6,294 nucleotides of DNA from an uncultured Ruminococcus sp. (GCA_900539835.1 UQDR01000041.1:1-6294), one strand, 5' to 3'. Counted from the first letter of the stretch, positions 1 to 5,663 are shown. A program made the numbers and translations. The notes: generated by a model not told the origin, from the sequence alone.

Positions 1-75
1 GGATTATACCATGCTATAAATTATGTAACTGTAGACTGTGTTACGGGTGAAATTGAAGTTTTCTTTCCGGGGTGA
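1..75 (+). CDS. C-terminal end of an unidentified protein (truncated by window edge)
   Basis: Frame 1 is open from the first base and ends in TGA at 73-75, giving 24 residues that begin GLYHAINYVTVD and end EIEVFFPG. The alternation of hydrophobic and polar residues (YVTVDCVTGEIEVFF) looks like a beta-hairpin with a TGE turn, as in the last strands of a small beta-rich domain; a PepSY-like ending is one possibility but 24 residues cannot establish it. The stop lies 22 bases from the end of the converging minus-strand gene, so the two genes are tail to tail with almost no spacer, and no hairpin terminator is visible between them. The family is not recognised. Coding status rests only on the open frame and plausible composition. 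Confidence 0.5.
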   Translation, partial: GLYHAINYVTVDCVTGEIEVFFPG

Positions 76-97
76 GGGAGGATTTGTTACTTGGTTA

Positions 98-946
98 TTA
101 ATATTCAAATTCAAAACTTGCACAGTCACTTCTAAATTTACATAAAATTTTATTTTTATAAGTGAACTTATAATATGATTTACATGAAGCACTTTCGTGA
201 ATTGTTCTTGACATTTTACCATTGTCAGGAGCAAAAAGCGGATGTGCATTTTTTTCTGTAAATTTAGCTGTAAGTTGAAAATTTCCTTGTTTTACAGTTA
301 CAGAATTTTTGCCTATATGTTTTACTTTTGCGCCAAGATAGGTAGCGATTCGGTATTCTTTTTCTCCGATTAAAACAAATCCTATAATTCCGGTAAAATG
401 AAATCCCATCATCGGAATATCTGCTATTGACAGCATAAGCGAGCCGTTTTTAAAACAGCATTGCGTCCATATATAATGATTGGGAAAAGAACGCCCCCGA
501 TCACCCTCAATATATCCAACTCCCTTGTTAAATAAATATTTCTGACCGTTGATTATAATCTGTCCGTCAATTTGATGTCTTACGCTTTGAACGCTGTGTC
601 TGCATTGCATCAACGGAACAAAACGAAAAGGTCCCATGATATCATATTTTGCATGATAAAGATTGTTGAATTTTAAAACTCCGTAAATATTGAGTTCTTG
701 GGTATCAATATTAAGTTTAATTCCGTTTTCGGAAAATATACAGTTCCCTATCCTTACAGATAACGGGCTTTCTTGATATTGCAGATAATCAAACGGTATA
801 TTATAAGCAGCGTCATCCGTAATGATCTGTAGTGATGCAGTTTCCTGCTTGTTATTGCGATGATATGCCGGAATAAAAGCAATGGTTTTATCTCGCGAAC
901 TGCATTTGAAATACCATCCTTTAAAATAATTTTTATTCAACAACAT
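98..946 (-). CDS. Tocopherol cyclase-family protein
   Basis: A 282-residue protein of the bacterial branch of the tocopherol cyclase-like family. Plant and cyanobacterial members close the chromanol ring of vitamin E; clostridia make no tocopherol, so the substrate here is unknown and the name is only a family label. Family hallmarks seen are the N-terminal YFKGWYFK (residues 7-14), GPFRFVPLMQCRH (105-117), and the best motif, GYIEGDRGRSFP followed by YIWTQC (144-163), then a LFAPDNGKMSRTIHES segment near 238-252. No signal peptide or membrane segment is apparent, so a cytoplasmic location is likely. The start was set at base 946 because GGAGG lies four bases upstream (951-955, minus strand) and the family begins at the YFKGWYF segment; the in-frame ATG 45 bases further out (991) lacks a ribosome site and would add 15 atypical residues. 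It is transcribed divergently from the bile salt hydrolase gene, with 93 bases between starts. Confidence 0.8.
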   Translation of the reverse strand: MLLNKNYFKGWYFKCSSRDKTIAFIPAYHRNNKQETASLQIITDDAAYNIPFDYLQYQESPLSVRIGNCIFSENGIKLNIDTQELNIYGVLKFNNLYHAKYDIMGPFRFVPLMQCRHSVQSVRHQIDGQIIINGQKYLFNKGVGYIEGDRGRSFPNHYIWTQCCFKNGSLMLSIADIPMMGFHFTGIIGFVLIGEKEYRIATYLGAKVKHIGKNSVTVKQGNFQLTAKFTEKNAHPLFAPDNGKMSRTIHESASCKSYYKFTYKNKILCKFRSDCASFEFEY

Positions 947-950
947 TTTT

Positions 951-955
951 CCTCC
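951..955 (-). promoter_or_regulatory. Ribosome binding site of the tocopherol cyclase-family gene
   Basis: On the minus strand GGAGG is followed by AAAA and then the ATG at 946-944. This site decides the start in favour of residue 16 of the longest open frame. Spacing of four is on the short side but typical when the purine run continues into the A tract. Confidence 0.7.
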
Positions 956-976
956 AATAGTTAATAGCTTAAAGAT

Positions 977-1005
977 AGTATACCGGTTCATTGGATGGAT
1001 ATACT
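977..1005. promoter_or_regulatory. Putative divergent promoter region with mirrored -10 boxes
   Basis: The only 5' space for both divergent genes is 947-1039. It contains TATACT on the plus strand at 1000-1005 and TATACT on the minus strand at 982-977 (AGTATA on plus), 17 bases apart and pointing outward. Each would place a transcription start roughly 25-30 bases before its gene's ATG, a sensible leader length. No convincing TTGACA-like -35 box is present for either direction at 16-18 bases, so both promoters would be weak or activator-dependent. The same bases form a small inverted repeat (AGTATA, 17 bases, TATACT) that could instead be an operator. Confidence 0.35.
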
Positions 1006-1027
1006 AATATCAGTAAAAGATTTCATC

Positions 1028-1032
1028 AGGAG
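1028..1032 (+). promoter_or_regulatory. Ribosome binding site of the bile salt hydrolase gene
   Basis: AGGAG is followed by seven bases and the ATG at 1040. It selects the MCTSIAM start over the in-frame ATG at 995, and so places the catalytic cysteine at position 2, as the enzyme mechanism requires. Confidence 0.85.
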
Positions 1033-1039
1033 TATTATT

Positions 1040-2017
1040 ATGTGCACAAGTATTGCTATGAAAAACGGAGACTTCTATTTTGGACGGAATATGGACATTG
1101 ATTATGATTTCGGCGAACGTGTTGTAGTAACACCGAGATATTATCCCTTCAAATTTCGTTTTGAAAATGTATCGGAAAAACATTTTGCTTTGATAGGAAT
1201 GGCATCTGTAATAGATAATTATCCATTATATGCAGAAGCCGCAAACGAAAAGGGTCTTTGTATGGCAGGTCTTAATTTCCCTGATAATGCCTATTATACG
1301 GAAAGCTGTGATAATAACAAATATAATATTTCGGTATTTGAGCTTATACCATGGATTCTTGGGAAATGCTCCTGCATTAAAGAGGCAAAGCAGCTTATTG
1401 AAAAAACCAATATAATCGATGAAGCTTTTAAAAATGAAATTCCGTCTGCGCCGCTTCATTGGCATATATCAGATAAGAATAAATCTATAGTGCTTGAATG
1501 CATGAAAAATGGTGTGCGTGTATATGATAATCCTGTTAATGTACTTACTAACAATCCGCCGTTTGATTTTCATTTAACTAATCTTAGCCAGTATGTGAAT
1601 TTGACAGTAGCGCTTCCTGAAAGCCATTTGTGCAGAACTGCCCACGTCAAGCCCTTTGGTAAAGGCTTTGGAAGCTTTGGACTGCCGGGAGATTTTTCGC
1701 CGGCTTCTCGATTTGTAAAAACAGCATATCTGCTTACCAATTCAGTGTGTGAAAACGAAGAGAATAAAAGTGTTTCTCAGTTTTTTCATATTCTTGATTC
1801 AGCTGCGGTTGTAAACGGAAGCATAGAAGCTGATTCTGATAAACCCTATTTTACAACTTATTCCTGTTGTATTAATGCCGATAAAGGTATTTATTATTAT
1901 AAAACCTATTGGAATAATCAAATATCTTCCGTAGAAATGAATAATGTAAATCTGGATACTAATTGCCTTGCAGAGGTTCCGATTATAAAATCACAGCAAA
2001 TAAAAAAGATCAATTAA
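1040..2017 (+). CDS. bsh: Choloylglycine hydrolase / conjugated bile salt hydrolase
   Basis: A 325-residue cytoplasmic N-terminal-nucleophile hydrolase that cleaves the amide bond of glycine- or taurine-conjugated bile salts. The usual family length is about 320-330. After removal of the initiator Met, Cys2 of MCTSIAM is the nucleophile. All the catalytic-centre residues known from the Clostridium perfringens enzyme have counterparts: Arg16 and Asp19 in FGRNMDID, Asn79 in AGLNFP, Asn171 in VLTNNP, and Arg224 in GLPGDFSPASRF. The C-terminal KGIYYYKTYWNNQ segment is also characteristic. Asn79, where penicillin V acylases usually have Tyr, favours bile salts over penicillin V, but related enzymes act on other N-acyl amides, so substrate choice remains inferred. 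No signal peptide is present. The start is fixed by AGGAG at 1028-1032; an upstream in-frame ATG at 995 would bury the nucleophile. It is followed after 12 bases by the yyaL-like gene, probably co-transcribed. Confidence 0.93.
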   Translation: MCTSIAMKNGDFYFGRNMDIDYDFGERVVVTPRYYPFKFRFENVSEKHFALIGMASVIDNYPLYAEAANEKGLCMAGLNFPDNAYYTESCDNNKYNISVFELIPWILGKCSCIKEAKQLIEKTNIIDEAFKNEIPSAPLHWHISDKNKSIVLECMKNGVRVYDNPVNVLTNNPPFDFHLTNLSQYVNLTVALPESHLCRTAHVKPFGKGFGSFGLPGDFSPASRFVKTAYLLTNSVCENEENKSVSQFFHILDSAAVVNGSIEADSDKPYFTTYSCCINADKGIYYYKTYWNNQISSVEMNNVNLDTNCLAEVPIIKSQQIKKIN

Positions 2018-2021
2018 GGGG
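2016..2021 (+). promoter_or_regulatory. Ribosome binding site of yyaL overlapping the bsh stop codon
   Basis: AAGGGG begins within the TAA stop of the bile salt hydrolase gene (2015-2017) and lies eight bases before the ATG at 2030. The overlap suggests translational coupling of the two genes. Confidence 0.7.
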
Positions 2022-2029
2022 AAATATTA

Positions 2030-3976
2030 ATGAGTAATAAGCTGAAAAATGAAACAAGTCCATATTTATTGCAGCATGCAGAAAATCCGGTTGACTGGTA
2101 TCCTTGGTGTAAGGAAGCATTTGAAAAGGCAAAAGCAGAAAATAAACCCGTCTTTTTAAGCATAGGATATAGTACATGTCATTGGTGTCATGTTATGGCT
2201 CATGAAAGCTTTGAAGACATGAAAACAGCTGAAATACTCAACAAATATTTTATATCAATAAAAGTTGACCGTGAAGAACGACCGGATATTGACAGTATAT
2301 ATATGTCGGTTTGTCAAGCGTTCACAGGAAGCGGCGGTTGGCCTATGAGCATTTTTATGACTTGGGATAAAAAGCCGTTTTTTGCAGGTACGTATTTTCC
2401 GCCTCAATACCATTACGGAATACCGAGCTTTTCTGATTTGCTTAATGGAATTGCTTCTCAGTGGAAAAATAATCGTGAAGAACTTTTGCGGTCTGCTGAT
2501 AGTGTCATATCACATTTAAAACGATCTGAAAATACAAACTTTAATGCAGATGGTCAGAATCTTGCAGATAATGCAGTAAGGCACTTTAAAAGTGTTTTTG
2601 ACAGTGTAAACGGTGGCTTCGGGTCTGCTCCGAAATTTCCGACACCTCATAATATTATGTTTTTAATGCTTTTTTCAAAGATTAATAATGACACTGATGC
2701 ATTGTATATGGCAGAAAAAACGTTGGTGCAAATGCGAAAAGGCGGAATCTTCGATCAAATCGGATTTGGATTTTCCAGATATTCCACCGATAAATATTTT
2801 CTTGCGCCTCACTTTGAAAAAATGCTGTATGATAACGCTTTGTTGATAATAGCATATTCAGTGGCTTACAGCATAACAAAAAATGAACTTTATCTTGACA
2901 CTGCGGAAAAAACAGCGGAATATGTTATTCGAGAAATGACTTCTGCTGACGGTGGATTTTACAGTGCTCAGGATGCTGACAGTGAAGGTGTTGAAGGAAA
3001 ATTCTACACCTTTACGTTCAGTGAGATCATTAATATTTTGGGTGAAGAAAAGGGCAAGATGTTTGCACAGACCTTTGATATAACAACAGAAGGAAACTTT
3101 GAAGGTGTAAACATCCCTAATCTATTAAAAAATAATGATATGTCCTTGAATTTCAGCAGTGAAATAACTAAACTGTATGAATATAGAAAGAACCGTGCTA
3201 AACTTCATCTTGACGATAAGATTTTGATTTCATGGAATTCTATGATGATAGCTGCTATGTCAATATTGTATAGGGTTTCAAAAAAACCTGAGTATCTTTC
3301 GGCGGCAGAAAAGGCATATGAATTTATTGAAAAAAATTTAAGTGAAGGTTCTAAGCTTTTTACAAGCTGGCGCAGCGGAAAGCATTCTGAGAACAGTGTT
3401 TCTGACGATTATATTTTTTATATAGCCGCACTGATTGAGCTTTATAATTCAACATTGGATAATAAATATCTTGAAAAGGCAGAGGATTTATGTACTAAAA
3501 CGTTACAAATGTTTTTAGATATTGAAAATGGTGGTTTTTATCTCAGCAGTCCCGAAAACAGCGAGCTTTTTATGAATCCGAAGGAAACCTATGACGGTGC
3601 AATTCCAAGCGGTAATTCGGTAATGACTTATTGCCTTGTAAGATTATATCAGCTGACTGAACATAACAAATACAAAGAATCAGCAGAAAATCAGCTTGTA
3701 TATATGTCTTCTCAGGCTGTCGATTATCCCGCCGGGTATTGTATGTTTCTTATGTCAAAGCTGTTATTTGAAAATCCTCCTGAGCATGTTGCTGTTGCAT
3801 TAAAAGACAAATCAGATTTGAAAAGGTTAAAAGAAAGCTTGCCTATTTTGGCAAATGTAACATTAAAGACAGGCAGTAAAGAATTCCCTGTTATTAACAA
3901 TAGAACAACCTATTATGTATGTAAAAATAATGCTTGTCTTACGCCTTCAAATGAATACAGGAATTTAAAAAATTGA
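2030..3976 (+). CDS. yyaL: YyaL/SPATA20-family thioredoxin-domain protein (DUF255)
   Basis: A 648-residue protein, slightly shorter than the usual roughly 670-690 of this widespread family. Residues 1 to about 160 form the N-terminal thioredoxin-like domain: the conserved opening LKNETSPYLLQHAENPVDW (5-23), the redox-type CHWC at 50-53 within YSTCHWCHVMAHESFED, VDREERPDID (79-88), then GGWPMSIFM and FFAGTYFPP. The remainder resembles an (alpha/alpha)6 barrel as in six-hairpin glycosidases and epimerases, with the family's FDQIGFGFSRYSTD, HFEKMLYDNA, DADSEG and GGFYLSS segments. The end carries the typical paired cysteines (VCKNNACLTP). No signal peptide is present, so it is probably cytoplasmic. 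The biochemical role of the family is not settled; a redox function coupled to sugar-like binding is often suspected. It follows bsh by 12 bases and is the last gene before a promoter-bearing gap. No frameshift or missing motif was seen. Confidence 0.92.
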   Translation: MSNKLKNETSPYLLQHAENPVDWYPWCKEAFEKAKAENKPVFLSIGYSTCHWCHVMAHESFEDMKTAEILNKYFISIKVDREERPDIDSIYMSVCQAFTGSGGWPMSIFMTWDKKPFFAGTYFPPQYHYGIPSFSDLLNGIASQWKNNREELLRSADSVISHLKRSENTNFNADGQNLADNAVRHFKSVFDSVNGGFGSAPKFPTPHNIMFLMLFSKINNDTDALYMAEKTLVQMRKGGIFDQIGFGFSRYSTDKYFLAPHFEKMLYDNALLIIAYSVAYSITKNELYLDTAEKTAEYVIREMTSADGGFYSAQDADSEGVEGKFYTFTFSEIINILGEEKGKMFAQTFDITTEGNFEGVNIPNLLKNNDMSLNFSSEITKLYEYRKNRAKLHLDDKILISWNSMMIAAMSILYRVSKKPEYLSAAEKAYEFIEKNLSEGSKLFTSWRSGKHSENSVSDDYIFYIAALIELYNSTLDNKYLEKAEDLCTKTLQMFLDIENGGFYLSSPENSELFMNPKETYDGAIPSGNSVMTYCLVRLYQLTEHNKYKESAENQLVYMSSQAVDYPAGYCMFLMSKLLFENPPEHVAVALKDKSDLKRLKESLPILANVTLKTGSKEFPVINNRTTYYVCKNNACLTPSNEYRNLKN

Positions 3977-3986
3977 AATTTGCTAT

Positions 3987-4020
3987 CTGTGATTTTTGTA
4001 TTTTACAGCTTTTCATTTTT
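3987..4020 (+). terminator. Weak Rho-independent terminator candidate after yyaL
   Basis: CTGTGA (3987-3992) can pair with TTACAG (4003-4008), including one G-U pair, around a ten-base loop, and is followed by a T-rich run (TTTTCATTTTT, 4010-4020). It begins 11 bases past the yyaL stop, the expected place for the operon end. The stem is short and AT-rich, so efficiency would be low. Confidence 0.35.
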
Positions 4021-4070
4021 CGACCTTGTTAGGGAATTGAATATACTTTAGTCATAATTTGGGAAATTGT

Positions 4071-4096
4071 CACAAAACTGACCATGTAATTTTGTG
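4071..4096. repeat. Seven-base inverted repeat upstream of the secreted-protein promoter
   Basis: CACAAAA (4071-4077) and TTTTGTG (4090-4096) are perfect inverted copies separated by 12 bases. The element lies about 30-55 bases upstream of the -35 box, in an otherwise geneless AT-rich stretch (4021-4127) in which nothing else was recognised apart from A/T tracts. It could be an activator or repressor site, or chance in AT-rich DNA. Confidence 0.3.
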
Positions 4097-4100
4097 TAAT

Positions 4101-4156
4101 AATTTGAAAATTAATTTTTAAAACCTCTTGATATTTACAAAAAAGTGTTGTATAAT
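4101..4156 (+). promoter_or_regulatory. Sigma-A promoter with UP-like element for the repeat-protein gene
   Basis: TTGATA (-35, 4128-4133) and a perfect TATAAT (-10, 4151-4156) are separated by exactly 17 bases, the optimal spacing. The 25 bases immediately upstream (4101-4125) consist of alternating A and T tracts, as expected for an UP element that contacts the RNA polymerase alpha subunit. The predicted transcription start is near 4163. This is the strongest promoter visible in the window and implies high expression of the downstream gene. Confidence 0.8.
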
Positions 4157-4160
4157 ATAG

Positions 4161-4306
4161 GTGGATTAGAAAATTAATCCATGGGGAACTTGAAAATTGA
4201 ATAATTGAACAAAGCGATGTATCGTAATTATTAAAAGATTAATTTTTTACCAGCTCAAGAAGATATCTTGGAGCAATCCTTAAAAATTTAAAAGGAGGAA
4301 ATTATT
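4161..4306 (+). promoter_or_regulatory. Structured 5' leader of the repeat-protein gene
   Basis: About 144 bases lie between the predicted start (near 4163) and the ATG. Three hairpins can be drawn. HP1 is GGATTA/TAATCC (4163-4168 with 4175-4180), sitting at the very 5' end like an mRNA-stabilising hairpin. HP2 is AATAATT/AATTATT (4200-4206 with 4226-4232), enclosing a small CGA/TCG stem. HP3 is GCTCAAGA with TCTT-G-GAGC (4253-4260 with 4266-4274, one bulged G). An alternative stem of 12 pairs (4168-4179 with 4237-4248, including one G-U pair) is incompatible with HP1. AAAGGAGG at 4291-4298, eight bases from the ATG, is a near-ideal ribosome site and is unpaired in these folds. No known riboswitch class was recognised. 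Confidence 0.5.
4206..4218 (+). repeat. Left arm of a 13-base inverted repeat (leader copy)
   Basis: TGAACAAAGCGAT in the leader is the exact reverse complement of 5605-5617 in the spacer after the gene. The two can pair in one transcript spanning the gene. It overlaps the loop side of leader hairpin HP2. Confidence 0.7.
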
Positions 4307-5539
4307 ATGACAGTAAAAAAATTATTTTCAGTAATGACAGCATCTGCTTTGGCACTTAGTATGCTTACAATCGCTGCAAGTGCAACTGGAACTGATCCTC
4401 CAGTTGATCCAGATCCTGTACCAACAGAGAATGTTGAAGTTATTTATGACGCTGCTATTCCTGCAGCAGGTGCAGAATTTACACCACAGCAGCTTGGTTC
4501 AGGTACAGCAGGAGCAATGCTTCGCTTTACTTATTACTCAGCTGAAGATGTAGAAGCAGGCTCAGGCGTTATTGGTCTTGCTGGAAAAGCAAACGACGAA
4601 GCTTGGACATGGCTTCAGGCAGAAGAAAACCCTGCATTAACAACAGAAGGCTATGGCATTAAAAATGTTGTGACAATGTCATATGATGAGTTTGTAGCTT
4701 TAGCTCATATTGACGACGGCACAAATAATGTACGTTGCTATGTTTTGTGTAACTGGGGACTTGCTGCTGACCAGAATGTTAAGGTTGAGCTTATCACTCC
4801 TGCAGTTAACTACGGAACAATGACATTGTTTGACGGTCAACTCAATGATACAGAGCTTACACCGGCAGAGCTTGGAAAGAATATTCCTGGTTCAAAAATC
4901 CGTATTTCATTCACAGCTGATGTTGAGGAAAACTGGGGCGCAGTAGGTCTCTCAGGTAAGGCAGCAGGCACATGGGAATGGACAAGCAAGAGCAATGCTC
5001 TCCTTTCAAAGGGAGTAGACGTACCAGCTACATACACATTCAGCTATGCTGACTTCGTAGCATATGCAGGTATCGGCGACGATCTTGAATGCTTCGTATT
5101 CCAGGATTGGGGTCTTAAGGCAGATACAAACTGCAAGATTGAACTTCTTGTTCCAGCTGCAACACTTGAAGCAACAACAGCTACAGTAAATCTCTTTGAG
5201 GGTGAATTGGACGAAGATGGCGTTGCTTTAACACCAGCTCAGCTTGGATCACTTACTGCTGGTTCAACAATTAAGATTACTTACACAGGTGCAAACGAAG
5301 AAGGCGAAGCAGCTGTAGGTATCTGTGGAAACGGCGCAGAGTGGTATACAGGTGTTAATTGCTTGGCTTCAATTGGAGCAGGTGAAGAAAATACATATGA
5401 AACAACATATGCTGAATTTGTTGAGTTTGTAGGCATAACAGCTCCTATAAACACATATGTGTTCCAGAACTGGGGTCTTGCAGACTTAACTACAACTACT
5501 ATTGAATTGATTATTCCAACTACTAATGCAGAAGCTTAA
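4307..5539 (+). CDS. Secreted protein with three tandem [ND]WGL-type repeats
   Basis: A 410-residue exported protein of unrecognised family. Residues 1-26 are a classical signal peptide (KK, hydrophobic core, ASA|TG cleavage), followed by a Pro/Asp linker (about 29-40). Three repeats of roughly 110-120 residues follow (about 43-165, 171-283, 293-404). Each reads: a short strand, TPxxLG, (A/P)G then an alternating I.I.[FY]T strand, a (A)VGL/I-type glycine strand, an aromatic loop (W100/W102, W223/W225, W346), a SY/TY.[ED]FV helix, Y/FVx.[ND]WGL (150, 268, 389), and a K.EL.xP closing strand. This is consistent with a small beta-sandwich of carbohydrate-binding-module type; ligand binding is only inferred. 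Each repeat has exactly two cysteines at non-equivalent places. The protein is acidic, with no LPXTG, dockerin, SLH or C-terminal membrane segment, so it is probably released or held by interactions. Its DNA is visibly less AT-rich than its neighbours. The ideal promoter and ribosome site suggest an abundant product. Confidence 0.85.
   Translation: MTVKKLFSVMTASALALSMLTIAASATGTDPPVDPDPVPTENVEVIYDAAIPAAGAEFTPQQLGSGTAGAMLRFTYYSAEDVEAGSGVIGLAGKANDEAWTWLQAEENPALTTEGYGIKNVVTMSYDEFVALAHIDDGTNNVRCYVLCNWGLAADQNVKVELITPAVNYGTMTLFDGQLNDTELTPAELGKNIPGSKIRISFTADVEENWGAVGLSGKAAGTWEWTSKSNALLSKGVDVPATYTFSYADFVAYAGIGDDLECFVFQDWGLKADTNCKIELLVPAATLEATTATVNLFEGELDEDGVALTPAQLGSLTAGSTIKITYTGANEEGEAAVGICGNGAEWYTGVNCLASIGAGEENTYETTYAEFVEFVGITAPINTYVFQNWGLADLTTTTIELIIPTTNAEA
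4433..5518 (+). repeat. Three tandem protein-level repeats
   Basis: The repeat units correspond to bases about 4433-4801, 4817-5155 and 5183-5518. They are clear at the protein level (TPQQLG / TPAELG / TPAQLG; NWGL / DWGL / NWGL; KVELITP / KIELLVP / TIELIIP) but substantially diverged in DNA, so the duplication is old and not a recent slippage product. Repeats 2 and 3 appear closer in length to each other than to repeat 1. Confidence 0.8.
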
Positions 5540-5558
5540 TCAATTAATAGTTAAGGTA

Positions 5559-5631
5559 TTAGTTGCATAAATAAATTAAGCGGGTGAAGAAACCCTAAAC
5601 CCAAATCGCTTTGTTCATTGCTTTATGCTAA
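5559..5631 (+). ncRNA. Candidate structured RNA element between the two secreted-protein genes
   Basis: The spacer folds as nested stems: GCATAAA with TTTATGC (5565-5571 and 5622-5628), then AAGCG with CGCTT (5578-5582 and 5607-5611), enclosing GGGT (5582-5585) that can pair with either of two ACCC copies (5592-5595 or 5599-5602). It sits 20 bases after one stop codon and 18 bases before the next ribosome site, where a 3' stabiliser, processing site, weak terminator or cis-regulator would be. It lacks the U-run of a standard terminator. No known riboswitch consensus was recognised; this is a fold drawn by eye. Confidence 0.4.
5605..5617 (+). repeat. Right arm of the 13-base inverted repeat (spacer copy)
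   Basis: ATCGCTTTGTTCA is the exact reverse complement of 4206-4218. It includes the 3' strand of the inner stem of the spacer structure, so pairing with the leader would open that stem. Confidence 0.7.
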
Positions 5632-5648
5632 GTTCTTATTTTATATGT

Positions 5649-5655
5649 AAGGAGG
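5649..5655 (+). promoter_or_regulatory. Ribosome binding site selecting a TTG start
   Basis: AAGGAGG is followed by eight bases and TTG at 5664-5666. It is the evidence for a non-ATG start, since a signal peptide follows directly in this frame and no ATG precedes it. No good separate promoter was found in 5540-5648, so the gene probably depends on readthrough from the upstream promoter. Confidence 0.8.
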
Positions 5656-5663
5656 AAAATACT

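Noticed and set aside
4..249. Open frame on the minus strand
   Set aside because: It overlaps the C-terminal part of the tocopherol-cyclase-family gene in another frame and the 3' end of the upstream gene, has no recognisable domain, and ribosome-site support is lacking.
947..991. Longer start for the tocopherol-cyclase-family gene at base 991
   Set aside because: It has no ribosome site, would use up half of the divergent promoter region, and the extra residues do not fit the family start; GGAGG at 951-955 points to 946.
995..1039. Longer start for the bile salt hydrolase gene at base 995
   Set aside because: It would place 16 residues before the nucleophilic cysteine; AGGAG at 1028-1032 and the mechanism require the MC start at 1040.
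1226..1465. Minus-strand open frame inside the bile salt hydrolase gene, and a plus-strand one at 1230-1415
   Set aside because: Both are shadows of a well-supported gene with conserved catalytic residues in the main frame.
2682..2879. Minus-strand open frame inside yyaL
   Set aside because: Shadow frame with low-complexity composition and no start signals.
4180..4225. Leader segment resembling rRNA spacer sequence (CTTGAAAATTGAATA)
   Set aside because: Clostridial rRNA spacers contain similar AT-rich phrases, but no 16S, 23S or tRNA sequence is adjacent; treated as coincidental.
4168..4248. Leader as a bona fide transcription attenuator
   Set aside because: The alternative stem is almost all A-U, with a loop of more than 50 bases, so it is not called as a terminator; kept only as a speculative finding.
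4837..5037. Minus-strand open frame inside the repeat-protein gene
   Set aside because: Antisense shadow of the second repeat; no ribosome site or family resemblance.
4307..5539. Cell-wall anchor, dockerin or S-layer homology motif in the repeat protein
   Set aside because: The C-terminus (PTTNAEA) has no LPXTG, no hydrophobic tail, no dockerin calcium loops and no SLH signature.
4206..5617. 13-base inverted repeats as the ends of an insertion sequence or transposon
   Set aside because: The enclosed gene encodes a secreted repeat protein and not a transposase, the promoter lies outside the repeats, and no flanking target duplication is visible.
5611..5646. Separate promoter for the second secreted-protein gene
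   Set aside because: The best hexamer pair (TTGCTT and TTATAT) is weak and would start transcription on or past the ribosome site.
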